Origin: Jiangella anatolica | GTDB lineage: Bacteria; Actinomycetota; Actinomycetes; Jiangellales; Jiangellaceae | NCBI RefSeq assembly: GCF_003236295.1 | Contig: NZ_POTW01000002.1 | Location: 1-64,000, forward strand | Reading direction: 5' to 3' | DNA length: 64,000 bases | In this document: positions 27,307-35,035 of the stretch, piece after piece | Layout of the letters: each line of letters begins with the position of its first letter | How positions within the stretch are numbered: the first letter of the stretch is position 1 | Notes under the pieces: model-generated | The model's database searches: none | Told to the model about the DNA's origin: nothing | The model's input: the letters and a program-made list of their open reading frames with translations, nothing else | Translations under genes and position numbers: made by a program

Positions 27307-28228
27307 GCCGCGGCAGCCGGCCGGCCGCCGCCTTCAACCCGAGCAGGGTGAGCACGCCGGCCAGCACGATCGCGCCCATGTTGATGCCGAGCTGAGCGGC
27401 CGCGCCGCCCACCTCGGCGCGGTCGCCGAGAGCCAGGGCCAGCCCCAGGTTCCCGGCGGCGGGCACCGTCGTCACCGAGATGAACACGCCCACCAGCGCG
27501 CCCGACTTCGCGGACGTGAGCGACAGGATGCCGGCGGTTCCGGCGATGAACGCCACGACGAACGACCACCGGTCCGGATGCCAGATGAACCCGGTGAGCG
27601 GCCGTTCCGCGGTCAGCACCGACGCGTCGATCCAGCCTGCCCACGACGCGAGCAGGCCGAGCAGGGTCGTGACGCCGATCGCGATGGTGAACCCGGCCAC
27701 GAGCGTGACCAGCGACTGGCGCACGATGCTGAACCGCCGGTGCACCAGGCCGACGGCGATGCCGGCCAGCGGCCCGAACTCCGGGCCGACGACCATCGCG
27801 CCGACCACCAGGATCGCGGAGTCGAGCACAATGGCGATCGCGGCCAGCACGGCGGCCAGGCTGAGGAACCAGACGAACGTGTTCGACAGCACCGAGTCCT
27901 CGTCGGCGCGGCGCACCACCTGCTCCCAGATGACGGCGTCGGCGCCTTCGCCCGGCGCCTCGTCCTCGGCGCGCTCGGCGGCCGCCGACACCGAGGTCTC
28001 GACCGACTCCAGCGCGATCGTGCCGGTCTGGTCGACGCCGAGCTCGCGCAGTCCCCGGAGCATGCCCTCGGCCGACTCGCGGGCCAGCTCGGCCAGCACG
28101 ACGTCGCCGGCGGGGCGCACGGACGCGCCGCGCAGGACCGCGATGCTGGCAACGCCCGGGCACTCCTCGAGCATCGCGACGATGCGATCGGTGGTCTCCG
28201 CCGGCGTCGAGACGCGCAGGTGCAGCAC
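27278..28228 (-). CDS. DUF389 integral membrane protein
   Basis: The 316-residue protein has a soluble N-terminal ACT-like half (residues 1-100: LHLRVSTPAETTDRIVAMLEECPGVASIAVL). Five to six membrane helices follow, with the DUF389 core AAVLAAIAIVLDSAILVVGAMVVGPEFGPLAGIAVGLVHRR. The GAMVVGPE motif is diagnostic (TIGR00341/TIGR00271 type). Transport substrate is unknown. GTG 28228 is used as start. Confidence 0.92.
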   Translation of the reverse strand: MLHLRVSTPAETTDRIVAMLEECPGVASIAVLRGASVRPAGDVVLAELARESAEGMLRGLRELGVDQTGTIALESVETSVSAAAERAEDEAPGEGADAVIWEQVVRRADEDSVLSNTFVWFLSLAAVLAAIAIVLDSAILVVGAMVVGPEFGPLAGIAVGLVHRRFSIVRQSLVTLVAGFTIAIGVTTLLGLLASWAGWIDASVLTAERPLTGFIWHPDRWSFVVAFIAGTAGILSLTSAKSGALVGVFISVTTVPAAGNLGLALALGDRAEVGGAAAQLGINMGAIVLAGVLTLLGLKAAAGRLPRLSAGRTPVA

Positions 28229-28258
28229 GGCGCCATCGTAAGGGCGCCGCAGGTGTGG

Positions 28259-28399
28259 TCAGCGCAGGTCGCTCACCAGCAGCGTGGCGTCGCAGGGCCA
28301 GGCCGAGCCGCAGACGGCGCACAGCCCGGCGTCGTCGGCGTGGTCGTTGAGCACGGTGTTGCCGTCGGTGAGCCGGACTTCGCGGTCTCTGACGTCCAT
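28259..28399 (-). CDS. small cysteine-containing protein, 46 aa
   Basis: A short gene not usually caught by automatic calls reads MDVRDREVRLTDGNTVLNDH, then a CAVCGSAWPC cluster, and ends LVSDLR. The three cysteines in Cys-x2-Cys-x5-Cys suggest a small metal or redox knuckle. ATG 28399 is preceded by CTGGAGCC, a fair ribosome site, and coding starts 30 bases upstream of the DUF389 start on the same strand, so they may form one transcript. The function is unknown. Confidence 0.6.
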   Translation of the reverse strand: MDVRDREVRLTDGNTVLNDHADDAGLCAVCGSAWPCDATLLVSDLR

Positions 28400-28494
28400 G
28401 GCTCCAGTCAAGGACGATCATGTAAGGGCCGGTGTTCGGGCAGGTGACGGCGGTGTGAACACTGGCCTGCACGCCGGCTTGTACGCTGGCGGCC

Positions 28495-29439
28495 GTGACC
28501 GATGGCGTGGTTCTGCAGGTGGGCGGGCTCCATCCGACGGCCGAGCGGGAGCTGGCGACGACGTACGGCGCGCTGCGGCTGCCGCCGGCGGGACCGGAGC
28601 GCGCGGCGTTCCTTGCCGAGCACGGTGGCGACGTGACCGTCGCGGTCACCGGCGCCGGCATGGACGCGGAGCTGATCGGCGCGCTGCCGCGGCTGGCCGC
28701 CGTCATCAATCTCGGCGTCGGCTACGACGCGGTCGACGTGGCGGCGTTGCGGCCGCGTGGGATCGCGCTCAGCAACACGCCGGACGTCCTCACCGACTGC
28801 GTCGCCGACCTCGCCGTCGGCGGGCTGATCGACGTGTACCGCGGCCTGTCCGCCGGCGACCGGTTCGTCCGCAGCGGCGCGTGGGCGGCGGGGGCGAAGT
28901 TCCCGATGCGGCGCCGGGTCAGCGGCGCCCGGGTCGGCATCCTGGGCCTCGGCCGCATCGGCCGGGCCGTCGCGCACCGCCTCGAGGCGTTCGGCTGCTC
29001 GATCAGCTACCACAACCGCCGCCGCGTCGACGACGTCGCGTATGCGTACGCGGCCTCGCCGGTGGAGCTGGCCGCGTCCGTCGACGCGTTCATCGTCGTC
29101 ACTCCCGGTGGCGCCGGCACCCAGGCGCTGGTGTCGGCCGAGGTCCTGGCCGCGCTCGGGCCGTCCGGCTTCCTCGTCAACGTCGCGCGCGGCAGCGTCG
29201 TCGACCAGGACGCGCTGGTGACAGCGCTCGGGTCCGGCTCGCTCGGCGGCGCCGCGCTTGACGTCTTCGCCGCCGAGCCACAGGTGCCGGAGGAGCTGTT
29301 CGCGCTGGACAACGTCGTGCTGCTGCCGCACATCGGCAGCGCGACGGTCGAGACGCGGGAGGCGATGGCGCAACTGGTGCTGCGCAACCTGGAGCGGTTC
29401 CTGGCCGACGGGACGCTGGTGACGCCCGTGCCGCTTTAA
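28495..29439 (+). CDS. NAD-dependent D-2-hydroxyacid dehydrogenase
   Basis: The 314-residue protein reduces or oxidises 2-oxo/2-hydroxy acids. The NAD-binding motif is ARVGILGLGRIGRAV at about 145-159. The catalytic set is seen as NVARGSVVDQDALV (Arg), EPQVPEELF (Glu) and LPHIGSATVETR (His). This is the glyoxylate/hydroxypyruvate reductase group. GTG 28495 is the start; the stop TAA shares one base with the ATG of the nitrilase gene, so the two are coupled. Confidence 0.92.
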   Translation: MTDGVVLQVGGLHPTAERELATTYGALRLPPAGPERAAFLAEHGGDVTVAVTGAGMDAELIGALPRLAAVINLGVGYDAVDVAALRPRGIALSNTPDVLTDCVADLAVGGLIDVYRGLSAGDRFVRSGAWAAGAKFPMRRRVSGARVGILGLGRIGRAVAHRLEAFGCSISYHNRRRVDDVAYAYAASPVELAASVDAFIVVTPGGAGTQALVSAEVLAALGPSGFLVNVARGSVVDQDALVTALGSGSLGGAALDVFAAEPQVPEELFALDNVVLLPHIGSATVETREAMAQLVLRNLERFLADGTLVTPVPL

Positions 29440-30230
29440 TGGGCGGCATGCGGGTCGTTCTGACGCAGTTCTCGGCGGGGACGGATGTCGCCGCCAACCT
29501 GGACACGATCCGGCGGCTGACGGACGGGGTCGCGGCCGACCTTCTCGTGCTGCCGGAGGCGGTCATGCACGACTTCGGCGACCCCGCGCTGCCGCTCGGC
29601 CCGGTGGCGCAGCCGCTGGACGGGCCGTTCGTCGCGACGCTGGCCGCGGTGGCCCGGTCGGCGGGCGCCGTCGTCGTCGGCGGCATGTTCGAGCGCTCCG
29701 ACGATGTCGACCGGCCCTACAACACGCTGGTCGCGGTCGGGCCCGACGGCGCGCTGCTGGCGACGTACCGCAAGGCGCACCTCTACGACTCGTTCGGCTA
29801 CCGCGAGTCGTCCCGGCTGCTCGCCGGCGCGGCGGTGCCCGCCGTGTTCACGGTCGACGGGGTCCGGCTCGGCCTGTTGACCTGCTACGACCTGCGGTTC
29901 CCGGAACAGGGGCGGGCTCTGGTCGATGCGGGCGCCGACGCGTTCGTCGTGCCGGCGGCGTGGGTGCGCGGGCCGCTGAAGGAGGATCACTGGCAGACGC
30001 TGCTGCGGGCGCGGGCGATCGAGAACACGGTGTACGTGGCCGCGGCCGCCCAGACCGGCCGGGCCTACTGCGGGCTCACCCAGCTGGTCGATCCACTCGG
30101 CGTCGTGGTCGCCGCCCTGGGCGACGAGGAGGGCCGGCTGGCGTCCTCACTTGACCCGGCCCGCATCGCCGCGGCCCGGGACCGCAATCCGGCGCTGCTG
30201 CATCGGCGCAGCTGGCCCGCGCCCTCGTGA
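29439..30230 (+). CDS. carbon-nitrogen hydrolase (nitrilase superfamily)
   Basis: The 263-residue enzyme hydrolyses amides or nitriles. The catalytic triad is visible: Glu40 in VLPEAV, Lys112 in YRKAHLYDSFGY, and Cys149 in LTCYDLRFPE. The pattern DLRFPE after the Cys is typical of the omega-amidase/Nit2-like branch. ATG 29439 overlaps the dehydrogenase stop; ATG 29448 is an alternative. The MobA gene begins four bases before its stop. Confidence 0.92.
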   Translation: MGGMRVVLTQFSAGTDVAANLDTIRRLTDGVAADLLVLPEAVMHDFGDPALPLGPVAQPLDGPFVATLAAVARSAGAVVVGGMFERSDDVDRPYNTLVAVGPDGALLATYRKAHLYDSFGYRESSRLLAGAAVPAVFTVDGVRLGLLTCYDLRFPEQGRALVDAGADAFVVPAAWVRGPLKEDHWQTLLRARAIENTVYVAAAAQTGRAYCGLTQLVDPLGVVVAALGDEEGRLASSLDPARIAAARDRNPALLHRRSWPAPS

Positions 30231-30925
30231 CGATGCCCGCCGGCGAGCAGGTGGACCCGCCCCGCCCGGACCGGGTGGGACCGACCCTAGCGCCCGGCAC
30301 CGACAGCGCGGGCCGTGCCGCTAGCCCGGCGGGGCGCCGCGATCACTCGGCGCGCGCCGGCAGCTGGGCGGCGGTCGTGCTGGCCGGCGGGGCGGGACGG
30401 CGGCTCGGCGGGACGGACAAGCCGGCGCTCGTCGTCGGCGGGCGGACCTTGCTGGACCGGGCCGTCGCGGCGGCGGCCGAGGCGGGCGCCGCGCAGATCG
30501 TCGTCGCCGGGCCGCGCCGGGACACGTCGACGCCGGTGACGTGGACGCGGGAGGACCCACCCGGCGGCGGACCGCTGGCCGGGCTCGCGGCCGGCCTGGC
30601 CGCGCTCGACGACCCGGCACCGGGCGCCGTCGTCGTCCTGGCGGCGGACCTGCCCAGGATCTCGCCGGAGCTGGTCGGACGGCTGCTGACCGGCCTGGAG
30701 GTAGACACCGACGTCGTCGCCGTCGTCGATGCCGCCGGGTGGGTACAGCCGTTGGTGGCGGCGTACCGGACCGAGCCGCTGGTGGCCGCGCTGGCCGCCG
30801 TCGGCGACCCACGGGACCGGCCGGTGCGCGCGCTGCTCGAGCACCTCGGAGTGGCGACGCTTCGCGACGAGGACGGCGCGGCGGACATCGACACGCCGGA
30901 CGACCTGGCCCGATGGCGGCCATGA
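30227..30925 (+). CDS. mobA: molybdenum cofactor guanylyltransferase (MobA-like)
   Basis: The 232-residue protein has a disordered start (residues 1-45), then the nucleotide-binding motif WAAVVLAGGAGRRLGGTDKPALVVGGRTLLDR. PGGGPLAGLAAGL and VVLAADLPRISPELV follow, the last holding the DxP metal motif. This matches MobA, which joins GMP to molybdopterin. It overlaps the nitrilase gene by four bases (GTGA); ATG 30233 would remove two residues. DUF6457 lies just downstream. Confidence 0.9.
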   Translation: MTMPAGEQVDPPRPDRVGPTLAPGTDSAGRAASPAGRRDHSARAGSWAAVVLAGGAGRRLGGTDKPALVVGGRTLLDRAVAAAAEAGAAQIVVAGPRRDTSTPVTWTREDPPGGGPLAGLAAGLAALDDPAPGAVVVLAADLPRISPELVGRLLTGLEVDTDVVAVVDAAGWVQPLVAAYRTEPLVAALAAVGDPRDRPVRALLEHLGVATLRDEDGAADIDTPDDLARWRP

Positions 30926-30967
30926 TCAGTGGAGGATGGGCCGGACGGCGGGAGGAAGGTACGTGAC

Positions 30968-31231
30968 ATGGACAGCTGGGTGACCGCGTTGTGCGAACGG
31001 CTGGGGGTTCCGGTCGACGACGTCGACGTCGGCGGCATCCTCGACCTCGCCCGCGACGCCGCGCACACGGTGGAGCGGCCGGCCGCGCCGGTGACGGCGT
31101 TCATCGCGGGCTACGCGGCGGCGACGAAGGGCGGCGGCGCGGCCGCCGTCAGCGCGGCGCTGGACACCGCGGGCGAGCTGGCCCGGGACTGGAACGACGG
31201 TCCCGACGCCACCACGCCCACGCTGCAGTGA
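30968..31231 (+). CDS. DUF6457-type small protein next to mobA
   Basis: The 87-residue protein reads MDSWVTALCERLGVPVDDVDVG, then DLARDAAHTVERPAAPVTAFIAGYAAATKGG. This all-helical pattern is the DUF6457 family that in actinobacteria is often fused to or beside MobA-like proteins, so a role near molybdenum-cofactor handling is inferred. ATG 30968 follows GGAGGAAGG. About 40 bases separate it from the mobA stop. Confidence 0.8.
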   Translation: MDSWVTALCERLGVPVDDVDVGGILDLARDAAHTVERPAAPVTAFIAGYAAATKGGGAAAVSAALDTAGELARDWNDGPDATTPTLQ

Positions 31232-31256
31232 GCGCCGTCCGCTAGCGTTCACGGCT

Positions 31257-32357
31257 GTGCAGACCAAGAGCTCGGTCCACCTGCCGGCCCCGGCCGACAT
31301 CGTCGACCCGCTGCGCCTGCTGACCAAGCGCGTCATCATCGCCCTCGGCGTGCTGGTGGTGACGGCCCTGCTCGTGTACATCGACCGCGACGGCTACAAC
31401 GACAACTCCGACGGGTCGGTCGACCTGCTGGACGCGTTCTACTACACGACCGTCTCGCTCTCGACCACCGGCTACGGCGACATCGCACCGGCGTCAGACA
31501 CCGCTCGGTTCGTCAACATCGTGCTCATCACCCCGCTGCGGGTGCTGTTCCTGATCGTCCTGATCGGCACCACACTGGAGACACTGACCACCCGCAGCCG
31601 GGAGCAGGTGCGGCTCAACCGCTGGAGGAGAAAGTTGCGCGACCACACCGTCGTGATCGGCTACGGCGTCAAGGGGCGCAGCGCGGTGAACACGATGCTC
31701 GCGAACGGCATCGCGACGGAGACGCTGGTCGTCGTCGACCCGGACCCGGCCGCGATCGCCGAGGCGAACGAGCAGGGGCTGGTCGCCGTCATGGGCGACG
31801 CCACCCGCACCGAGGTGCTGCGCCGGGCCGGCGTGCCGACCGCCAGCCGCATCGTCATCACCACCGCGCGCGACGACGCCAGTGTGCTGGCCACGCTCAC
31901 CTGCCGGCAGCTCAACCAGACCGCGAACATCGTCGTGTCCGTCCGCGAGGCCGACAACCTGGCGCTGGTCCGGCAGGGCGGCGCCAACGAGGTCGTCACG
32001 TCGTCCGACGCCGTCGGCCGGATCCTGGGCCTGGCCACCGTCAGCCCGGCGCTCGGCCACGTGCTGGAGGACCTCACGACCTCCGGCGTCGGCCTCGAGG
32101 TGGCCGAGCGGCTGGTGTCGCCGCGCGAGGAGGGCAAGCAGCCGCGGCAGATCGCCGACCTCGTCGTGGCCGTGGTCCGTGACGAGGAGGAGCTGCCGTT
32201 CCACTCGCCGGCCATCGGGCACCTGGTCCGCGGCGACCGCCTCATCGTGATCCGGCCGTCCGAGGAGTACCCGTGGGCCCGGCGCGAGGACGCGCACGAG
32301 CCGCCGCCCGCGGACGAGCCGGAGGACCCGGCGGACCGGCCGCCGGGCGGCATCTGA
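31257..32357 (+). CDS. potassium channel family protein with TrkA-N domain
   Basis: The 366-residue protein has two membrane helices (about 26-42 and 88-108) around a pore helix and selectivity filter TTGYGD at 70-75. A cytoplasmic RCK/TrkA-N domain starts at VVIGYGVKGRSAVNTML (about 131) and binds a nucleotide. A C-terminal TrkA-C-like part and a proline/acid-rich tail follow. GTG 31257 lies 25 bases after the DUF6457 stop. The next gene overlaps by one base (TGATG). Confidence 0.92.
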   Translation: MQTKSSVHLPAPADIVDPLRLLTKRVIIALGVLVVTALLVYIDRDGYNDNSDGSVDLLDAFYYTTVSLSTTGYGDIAPASDTARFVNIVLITPLRVLFLIVLIGTTLETLTTRSREQVRLNRWRRKLRDHTVVIGYGVKGRSAVNTMLANGIATETLVVVDPDPAAIAEANEQGLVAVMGDATRTEVLRRAGVPTASRIVITTARDDASVLATLTCRQLNQTANIVVSVREADNLALVRQGGANEVVTSSDAVGRILGLATVSPALGHVLEDLTTSGVGLEVAERLVSPREEGKQPRQIADLVVAVVRDEEELPFHSPAIGHLVRGDRLIVIRPSEEYPWARREDAHEPPPADEPEDPADRPPGGI

Positions 32358-33334
32358 TGCACGCGGTCGTCATCACCGAGCCCGGCGGGCCGGAGCTCCT
32401 GGCCTGGCGCGAGGTGCCGGACCCGGTCTGCGGGCCGGGCGAGGTGGTCGTCGACGTCGTCGCGTCCGCCGTCAACCGCGCCGACCTGCTGCAGCGACGG
32501 GGCAAGTACCCGGTCCCGGCCGGCGCGCCGGAGTGGCCCGGTCTGGAGTGCAGCGGCACGATCAGCGAGGTCGGCGACGGCGTCACCGGCTGGAAGGCCG
32601 GCGACCAGGTGTGCGCGCTGCTGTCCGGCGGCGGGTACGCGGAGCGGGTCGCGGTGCCGGTCGGTCAGTTGCTGCAGGTCCCGCGCGGCGTCGACCTCGT
32701 GACGGCGGCCGCGCTGCCCGAGGCGTTCTGCACGGTGTGGTCGAACCTGGTGATGACCGCCGGCCTGCGTGGCGGCGAGGTGCTGCTGGCGCACGGCGGC
32801 GCGAGCGGCATCGGGACGGCCGCGATCCAGGTCGGACGCGCGCTGGGCGCCACGGTCGCGGTGACGGCCGGGTCGGCGGCCAAGCTGGAGCGGTGCGCCG
32901 AGCTCGGCGCGTCGATCCTGGTGGACTACCGCGGCGACGACTTCGTCGAGGCGGTCCGCTCGGCCACCGGCGGGCACGGCGCCGACGTCGTCCTCGACAT
33001 CATGGGCGGCGCCTATCTGGCCCGGAACATCGACGTGCTGGCGCCCGACGGCCGCATCACCATCATCGGGACGATGGGCGGTCACGTCACCGAGCTGGAC
33101 CTCGGCGCCGTCATGGCCAAGCGGGCCCGGATCACCGGCTCGCTGCTGCGCCAGCGCAGCATCGCCGGCAAGGCCGCCGTCGTCGCCGAGGTGTGCGAGA
33201 ACGTGTGGCCGCTGATCGAGTCCGGCGCCGTCCGGCCGGTCGTCGACCGCGTGCTGCCCATGCCGGAGGCGGCCGAGGCGCACCGCGTCGTCGCCGCCGG
33301 CGAGCACGTCGGCAAGGTGCTGCTCACGACCTGA
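32357..33334 (+). CDS. NAD(P)H-quinone oxidoreductase (zeta-crystallin/PIG3-like MDR)
   Basis: The 325-residue medium-chain dehydrogenase starts MHAVVITEPGGPELLAW and has ADLLQRRGKYPVPAGAPEWPGLECSG, the PIG3-type signature. The NADPH-binding loop LLAHGGASGIGTAAIQVGRALGA lies at about 143-165. It lacks zinc-binding residues of alcohol dehydrogenases, as expected. It likely reduces quinones by one or two electrons in the cytoplasm. It is coupled to the channel gene. Confidence 0.92.
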   Translation: MHAVVITEPGGPELLAWREVPDPVCGPGEVVVDVVASAVNRADLLQRRGKYPVPAGAPEWPGLECSGTISEVGDGVTGWKAGDQVCALLSGGGYAERVAVPVGQLLQVPRGVDLVTAAALPEAFCTVWSNLVMTAGLRGGEVLLAHGGASGIGTAAIQVGRALGATVAVTAGSAAKLERCAELGASILVDYRGDDFVEAVRSATGGHGADVVLDIMGGAYLARNIDVLAPDGRITIIGTMGGHVTELDLGAVMAKRARITGSLLRQRSIAGKAAVVAEVCENVWPLIESGAVRPVVDRVLPMPEAAEAHRVVAAGEHVGKVLLTT

Positions 33335-33425
33335 GATCGCTGAGACCAGCGCCGATGACGCTGTCGTGATGACTCGATGAGACATCCGAGGTCACGGGTC
33401 CCGAAGGGGGCGTACCCTGGCGAAC

Positions 33426-33977
33426 GTGGTCATGTCGCTGGAGTCCGAGCTCGACCGCCCGGTCACGCACCGCCGGACCGCCCGCGCGCTCCTCGTCGAG
33501 CCCGGCGGACGCGTGCTGCTTTTCGAGGACAGCGACCCGTCCGCGCCCGGCGCGCCCACGTTCTGGATCACCCCGGGCGGCGGCGTCGACTCCGGCGAGA
33601 CCCTGCTCGACGCGGTGGTCCGTGAGGTCGAGGAGGAGACCGGCCTGCGGCTGGCGCCGTCGGCGTTCCGTGGTCCGATCGCCGAGCGGACCGTCGTGCA
33701 CGCCTACTCCGACAAGATCGTCGTCCAGTCCGAGACGTTCTTCGTCGCCGACGCGCCGACCCAGGAGATCGTGCCGGCCGGGCTCACCGAGGACGAGCAG
33801 CTCACCGTCATCGGGCACCGCTGGTGGAGCCTGGACGAGCTGAGCAGCACCGAGCGGCCCGTGTGGCCGGTGGGGCTGCCCGGCCTGGTCGCGGCCGCGC
33901 ACACGCCGGCGGATTGGCCGGTCGCGCTCAGCGCCGCCGAGGAGTCGACGATCCCGACCAACCATTTCGCCCGCTGA
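33426..33977 (+). CDS. NUDIX hydrolase
   Basis: The 183-residue protein carries a complete Nudix box, GGVDSGETLLDAVVREVEEETGL at about residues 52-74, with all key Gly/Glu/Arg positions. An N-terminal segment THRRTARALLVEPGGRVLLF precedes it. The substrate is a nucleoside diphosphate derivative that cannot be named from sequence. GTG 33426 (alternative ATG 33432) fits the fold. Confidence 0.9.
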   Translation: MVMSLESELDRPVTHRRTARALLVEPGGRVLLFEDSDPSAPGAPTFWITPGGGVDSGETLLDAVVREVEEETGLRLAPSAFRGPIAERTVVHAYSDKIVVQSETFFVADAPTQEIVPAGLTEDEQLTVIGHRWWSLDELSSTERPVWPVGLPGLVAAAHTPADWPVALSAAEESTIPTNHFAR

Positions 33978-34119
33978 CGCCGACCTGCGCCGGGGGTCGC
34001 CTTCTCTCTGGTTGACTCGCCACGGAGGCCGTGAGACAGTGCCGGTCCGTCCACCTTCGGGTTGGATTGATGGCGCGTCCCGTCGATCACAGATTCCACC
34101 TGCGGCGGGACAGCCAAGT

Positions 34120-34206
34120 GGAGGCGTCGCGTAGTGGCCGAGCGCGCCGGCTTGAAAAGCCGGTGAGGGTGGAAATCCTCCGTGGGTTCGAATCCCACCG
34201 CCTGGC
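34120..34206 (+). tRNA. class II (serine-type) tRNA-like gene with apparent GAA anticodon and frayed acceptor
   Basis: The D stem GCG/CGC (34129-34131, 34143-34145), the anticodon stem CCGGC/GCCGG with seven-base loop TTGAAAA (34152-34158), a variable stem GAGG/CCTC and the T arm GTGGG-TTCGAAT-CCCAC all pair well. The long variable arm and GG-rich 5' end are serine-like, yet the loop places GAA at positions 34-36. The acceptor is GGAGGCG against CGCCTGG, so the outer two pairs are G-G mismatches. A degenerate tRNA-Ser or an unusual recoding tRNA are both possible; a scanner may report Ser(TGA) if it shifts the loop by one. Confidence 0.6.
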
Positions 34207-34265
34207 CAGACCTGTCCGGTTTGCCCCGTTTCATGCGGAGGCTGCTGCTTGATAGCCGGGGGTTC

Positions 34266-34284
34266 CGCGCGCGTTGAGCGCGCT
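34266..34284 (+). terminator. GC-rich hairpin after the tRNA-like gene
   Basis: GCGCGC (34267-34272) and GCGCGC (34278-34283) enclose GTTGA, about 60 bases beyond the tRNA-like gene. It could end that short transcript; no T run follows. Confidence 0.3.
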
Positions 34285-34396
34285 GCGATCGATGCGGGAT
34301 GTCGGGCCTGGATCACCTCGACCTGCGTTCGCCTCACGCCGGCAAGGCGCAACGGGGCGAACCGGGCCTCCTTCCTCACCTCTGACCAGCACCGAC

Positions 34397-34428
34397 TTGA
34401 CCAGCCATACCGAGTATGCATACTTGGT
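34397..34428 (+). promoter_or_regulatory. promoter with PadR operator
   Basis: A -35-like TTGACC is at 34397-34402. Over the expected -10 zone lies the near-perfect palindrome ACCGAGTATGCATACTTGGT (34409-34428), whose central 12 bases AGTATGCATACT are exact and whose outer ACC/GGT also match. This is the shape and size of PadR-type operators, and it is four bases from the padR start codon, so self-repression is expected. The distance also suggests a leaderless or very short 5' end. Confidence 0.8.
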
Positions 34429-34432
34429 AGCC

Positions 34433-35035
34433 ATGTCGATTCGTCACGGTCTGCTGGCTCTGCTGGAGCGTTCGCCGATGTACGGCTATCAGTTGCGGCA
34501 CGAGTTCGAGCGGTCCACCGGCGCGACCTGGCCGCTCAACGTCGGCCAGGTCTACACGACGCTGGCTCGGCTGGAGCGCGACGGGCTGGTGGCGCAGACC
34601 GGCGAGTCCGACGAGGACGGCAAGGTCGTCTACCGGCTCACCGACGCCGGCCACGCGGAGCTGACCGGCTGGTTCGCCACCCCGATCGGCGGCGCCGACC
34701 GGCCGCGCGACGAGCTGGCGATCAAGGTGGCGTTGGCGCTGACGACCCCCGGCGTCGACGTGCGGGCGGTGCTGCAGACGCAACGCACGGCGACGTTGCG
34801 GCACCTGCAGGAGCTGACCCGGCTGAAGGCGGTCGCCGACGGGTCCGAGGACACCGCCTGGCTGCTGGTGCTGGACTCGATGATCTTCCGGGCCGAGGCC
34901 GAGGTCCGCTGGCTGGACCACTCCGAGACCCGGCTGGCGCGGCGCGGCACGACCTCCCCGCCGGCGAACCGGCCCGGCGCCGCCGCGCCGGACCCGGCCG
35001 ACGCCGGCGCCGGCGATCGCGCGGTGCCGCGATGA
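34433..35035 (+). CDS. PadR-family transcription repressor
   Basis: The 200-residue protein begins MSIRHGLLALLERSPMYGYQLRHEFERSTGATWPLNVGQVYTTLARLERDGLV, the classic PadR winged helix. A C-terminal helical dimer domain follows (residues 90-175), then a Pro/Ala-rich tail. It is the first gene of a coupled operon with an ABC ATPase and permease (ATGA overlap), a common layout where PadR senses the compound that the transporter removes. ATG 34433 sits right after the operator; the longer frame upstream is not real. Confidence 0.92.
   Translation: MSIRHGLLALLERSPMYGYQLRHEFERSTGATWPLNVGQVYTTLARLERDGLVAQTGESDEDGKVVYRLTDAGHAELTGWFATPIGGADRPRDELAIKVALALTTPGVDVRAVLQTQRTATLRHLQELTRLKAVADGSEDTAWLLVLDSMIFRAEAEVRWLDHSETRLARRGTTSPPANRPGAAAPDPADAGAGDRAVPR

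Noticed and set aside
34274-34432. N-terminal extension of PadR
   Set aside because: It would include the operator and promoter; the winged helix begins right at ATG 34433.
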